Shown piece after piece: positions 33,196-34,945 of a stretch of DNA of 34,945 bases. The stretch lies in contig CAJQSP010000037.1 in assembly GCA_905614375.1 (NCBI GenBank), forward strand, positions 1 through 34,945, read 5' to 3'. The number at the start of each line of letters is the position of its first letter. Within the stretch, counting starts at the first letter, position 1. The position numbers and the translations under genes were made by a program. The stretch is from an uncultured Dehalococcoidales bacterium. Lineage in GTDB: Bacteria; Chloroflexota; Dehalococcoidia; UBA1151; UBA1328. The notes beneath the pieces are model-generated. The model saw only the letters and a program-made list of their open reading frames with translations, searched no databases and was not told the DNA's origin.

Positions 33196-33927
33196 GTGCC
33201 AATTAATAAGATTTTAACCTCGTTCGCCGAAGCCGTAGCCGATATTCCTTCCGGTGCGTCGATCATGATTGGCGGATTCGGTGGTGCCGGCGGGCAGCCT
33301 ACTCGCCTGATGATGGCACTTCGTGACCTAGGAGTTGACGATCTAACGATTATAGGCAACGTTGCTGGTATATCTAAAACAACGGGATATGGCTGGCCAG
33401 ATCATCTAGATCCGATCGACCAGGGCATGTTTTTCGAGAGCGGGCAAGCCACGAAAATCACTTGTTCCTTTCCTGTCCCCGGAACGACCAATCCGCTAAG
33501 TGAGATCGAAAAGGCATGGAGAGAAGGTAGGGCAGAGGTAGATATCGTTCCGCAGGGCACACTTATCGAACGCATCCGAGCCGCTGGAGCTGGTATTCCG
33601 GCGTTCTACACTCCTACTGGAGTCGGTACACCGGTTGCAGAAGGCAAAGAGCATCGTAACTTCGAAGGTCGAACGTATTTGCTTGAAACGGCGATTTCGG
33701 CGGATTTCGCGTTGATCCGAGCACAAAAGGCCGATACTAGAGGTAATCTGCAATACACTGGGACCTCTCGGGCATTCAATCCGGCGATGGCAACTGCAGC
33801 GAAGGTCACAATAGTAGAAGTAGATGAGATTGTTGAAGTCGGCGGTATCGATCCTGAGCGCGTCGAAACGCTGAGCACATATGTGAATCGGATTGTTCAG
33901 CGAGAATCTGGAGATCCGCTACCGTGA
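33196..33927 (+). CDS. 3-oxoacid CoA-transferase family, subunit A
   Basis: A 243-residue alpha subunit of a class I CoA transferase. It has IPSGASIMIGGFGGAGGQPTRLM at the N-terminus and TFPVPGTTNP-like CSFPVPGTTNP in the middle. GTLIERIRAAGAGIPAFYTPTGVGT is the standard block of this subunit. It moves CoA between a carboxylate and an acyl-CoA (such as succinyl-CoA and acetoacetate); the exact pair is not given by sequence. The start is GTG at 33196. Its TGA overlaps the GTG start of subunit B (GTGA), so the subunits are made together. Confidence 0.93.
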   Translation: MPINKILTSFAEAVADIPSGASIMIGGFGGAGGQPTRLMMALRDLGVDDLTIIGNVAGISKTTGYGWPDHLDPIDQGMFFESGQATKITCSFPVPGTTNPLSEIEKAWREGRAEVDIVPQGTLIERIRAAGAGIPAFYTPTGVGTPVAEGKEHRNFEGRTYLLETAISADFALIRAQKADTRGNLQYTGTSRAFNPAMATAAKVTIVEVDEIVEVGGIDPERVETLSTYVNRIVQRESGDPLP

Positions 33928-34622
33928 GCAATTCTGGATACCCTGCTGGAAACGACCCTGCGCCACGTCTTGATCGTGCTGCTGTTGCTAAACGTGCGGC
34001 TCGCGATCTCTTCGACGGCTCAACGGTGAACCTTGGCATCGGCATTCCGGCGTTGTGTGCCGACTTTCTACCCGATGGCGTCGAACTGCTTTACCACGCA
34101 GAGAATGGCATTCTCGGGTTCAAAGAACTTTCGGCTCCGGGCGAGGGCGACCCCAATTTGATGGACGCCGGTGGCAATTTCCCTAAGCTCGTACCGGGCA
34201 TGGCATTTTTCGACTCCGTCGAGTCATTCAGCCTGATTCGGGGTGGGCACATTGATGTAACTGTATTAGGCGCTCTTCAGGTTTCGAGAAATGGCGATTT
34301 GGCGAACTGGATTATTCCGAAGCGCGGAATTGGCAGCATCGGCGGTGCGATGGATCTCGCGGCGAACGCAAAGCGAGTTGTGATTGCCATGGAGCACACG
34401 GCGAAAGGCGATACGCCAAAGATCGTCGAGGAATGCACGTTCCCGCTGACCGCACCCGGGTGCGTTGACGAGATTATTACCGACATTGCGGTAATGGAGA
34501 TCGATCGTGAAAGCGGCCGAATGATTCTACGAGAAACTGCGCCGGGCTGGTCGTTCGATGATGTTCAGGGTCGAACCGAAGCAACTCTGGTCATTGATGG
34601 CGAAATCGTTGAGATTTCGTAA
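33924..34622 (+). CDS. 3-oxoacid CoA-transferase family, subunit B
   Basis: A 232-residue beta subunit that carries the catalytic glutamate: Glu60 in LLYHAENGILG, which forms the CoA thioester intermediate. The blocks STVNLGIGIPALCADFLP, GGHIDVTVLGALQVS, GDLANWIIPKRGIGSIGGAMDLA and KGDTPKIVEECTFPLTAPGCVDEIITDIAV are typical. The N-terminal 15 residues (SNSGYPAGNDPAPR) are an extension. It is coupled to subunit A by a 4-base overlap. Confidence 0.94.
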   Translation: MSNSGYPAGNDPAPRLDRAAVAKRAARDLFDGSTVNLGIGIPALCADFLPDGVELLYHAENGILGFKELSAPGEGDPNLMDAGGNFPKLVPGMAFFDSVESFSLIRGGHIDVTVLGALQVSRNGDLANWIIPKRGIGSIGGAMDLAANAKRVVIAMEHTAKGDTPKIVEECTFPLTAPGCVDEIITDIAVMEIDRESGRMILRETAPGWSFDDVQGRTEATLVIDGEIVEIS

Positions 34623-34694
34623 CAATAAAAATTATCGTTTACGTGATTTGCATCTGGCGAATAGATTTCCGGCATGGATTCGAACGATTAACCC

Positions 34695-34907
34695 ATGTCA
34701 GACGAATCTGATCCTCAAAAAGAAACTTTTGATGAGTTTTGCAAATCGTTTTCGTACAGATCACGCACCGAACTGCTGTTCAAGTTCCTGAAATATGGAT
34801 CCGAGAATCAAGCCGGTGATTTCCTCCGAGAGTTATTACATCTGACTGGCGACCTGATCGACCATGGCGATATTGAGCCGATCATCGAATCTATCGTTCG
34901 TGCCTGA
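34695..34907 (+). CDS. small acidic protein, unknown
   Basis: A 70-residue, mostly helical acidic protein: MSDESDPQKETFDEFCKSFS, then YRSRTELLFKFLKYGSENQAG, FLRELLHLTGDLIDHGD and a final helix IEPIIESIVRA. There is no signal, membrane helix or known motif. Its stop overlaps a GTG (34900) that opens the next frame, which supports translational coupling. It starts 72 bases after the CoA transferase genes. I do not recognise it. Confidence 0.55.
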   Translation: MSDESDPQKETFDEFCKSFSYRSRTELLFKFLKYGSENQAGDFLRELLHLTGDLIDHGDIEPIIESIVRA

Positions 34908-34945
34908 AACTGCAACAGAAGAAGCAGAGGCAGTGCTGGAATCAC
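34900..34945 (+). CDS. start of a following gene, cut by the window end
   Basis: GTG at 34900 opens an in-frame run (PETATEEAEAVLE) to the window end. It overlaps the end of the 70-aa gene by 8 bases. Too short to identify; it may be chance. Confidence 0.35.
   Translation, partial: MPETATEEAEAVLES

Noticed and set aside
34675..34695. GGATTCGAAC-like tRNA T-arm sequence
   Set aside because: The sequence around it has no acceptor or anticodon arm; it is a chance match before the 70-aa gene.
1..34945. CRISPR array, prophage or insertion sequence
   Set aside because: No regularly spaced identical repeats, integrase, transposase or phage structural genes were seen.

Overview
The window looks like a chromosomal segment from a free-living, probably marine bacterium of the Chloroflexota, most like the SAR202 lineage of Dehalococcoidia. 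This placement is an inference from gene content: a DUF1501/DUF1800/NHL set, a rhamnonate-dehydratase-type enolase-superfamily enzyme, several rhamnose/fucose mutarotase-family genes, a VOC protein, a COG3618 amidohydrolase and a UGSC-family selenoprotein. No rRNA, tRNA, phage, IS or CRISPR locus is visible.

Layout. 1-3.1 kb: a tiny ORF, a two-helix membrane protein, dihydrolipoamide dehydrogenase and a small cupin. 3.2-7.5 kb (minus): TPR, DUF1800, NHL propeller and DUF1501 genes. 7.7-11.8 kb (minus): a translationally coupled YhaM/SbcD-like nuclease and YhaN/SbcC-like ATPase. 12.0-16.4 kb: a catabolic block with VOC protein, COG3618 lactonase-like amidohydrolase, a UGSC-family protein with an in-frame UGA, its conserved 355-aa neighbour, and two divergent mutarotase-family genes. 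16.6-26.9 kb (plus): a housekeeping information-processing block with VanZ-like protein, an unknown small protein, YbeY, DnaX, YbaB, RecR, a lipoprotein, RecO and UvrA. 26.9-27.3 kb: hairpin-rich non-coding stretch ending in a strong terminator. 27.4-34.9 kb: lipoprotein, MFS transporter, PaaI-type thioesterase, RpiB, rhamnonate-dehydratase-like enzyme, GDPD, a two-subunit CoA transferase, a 70-aa unknown and the first codons of another gene.

How the genes fit together. Mutarotases, a sugar-lactonase-type amidohydrolase and a rhamnonate-dehydratase-like enzyme are parts of a non-phosphorylative deoxysugar pathway, scattered rather than in one operon. DnaX, YbaB, RecR, RecO and UvrA, with the YhaM/YhaN pair, form a replication and repair neighbourhood.

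The most notable signal is the selenoprotein: two minus-strand ORFs are really one 184-residue UGSC-family gene interrupted by TGA at 14076-14078, reading GD-U-GSC, with a bacterial-SECIS-like hairpin at the expected distance. A second theme is the loss of the normal zinc-binding cysteines in both DnaX and RecO, while RecR and UvrA keep theirs.
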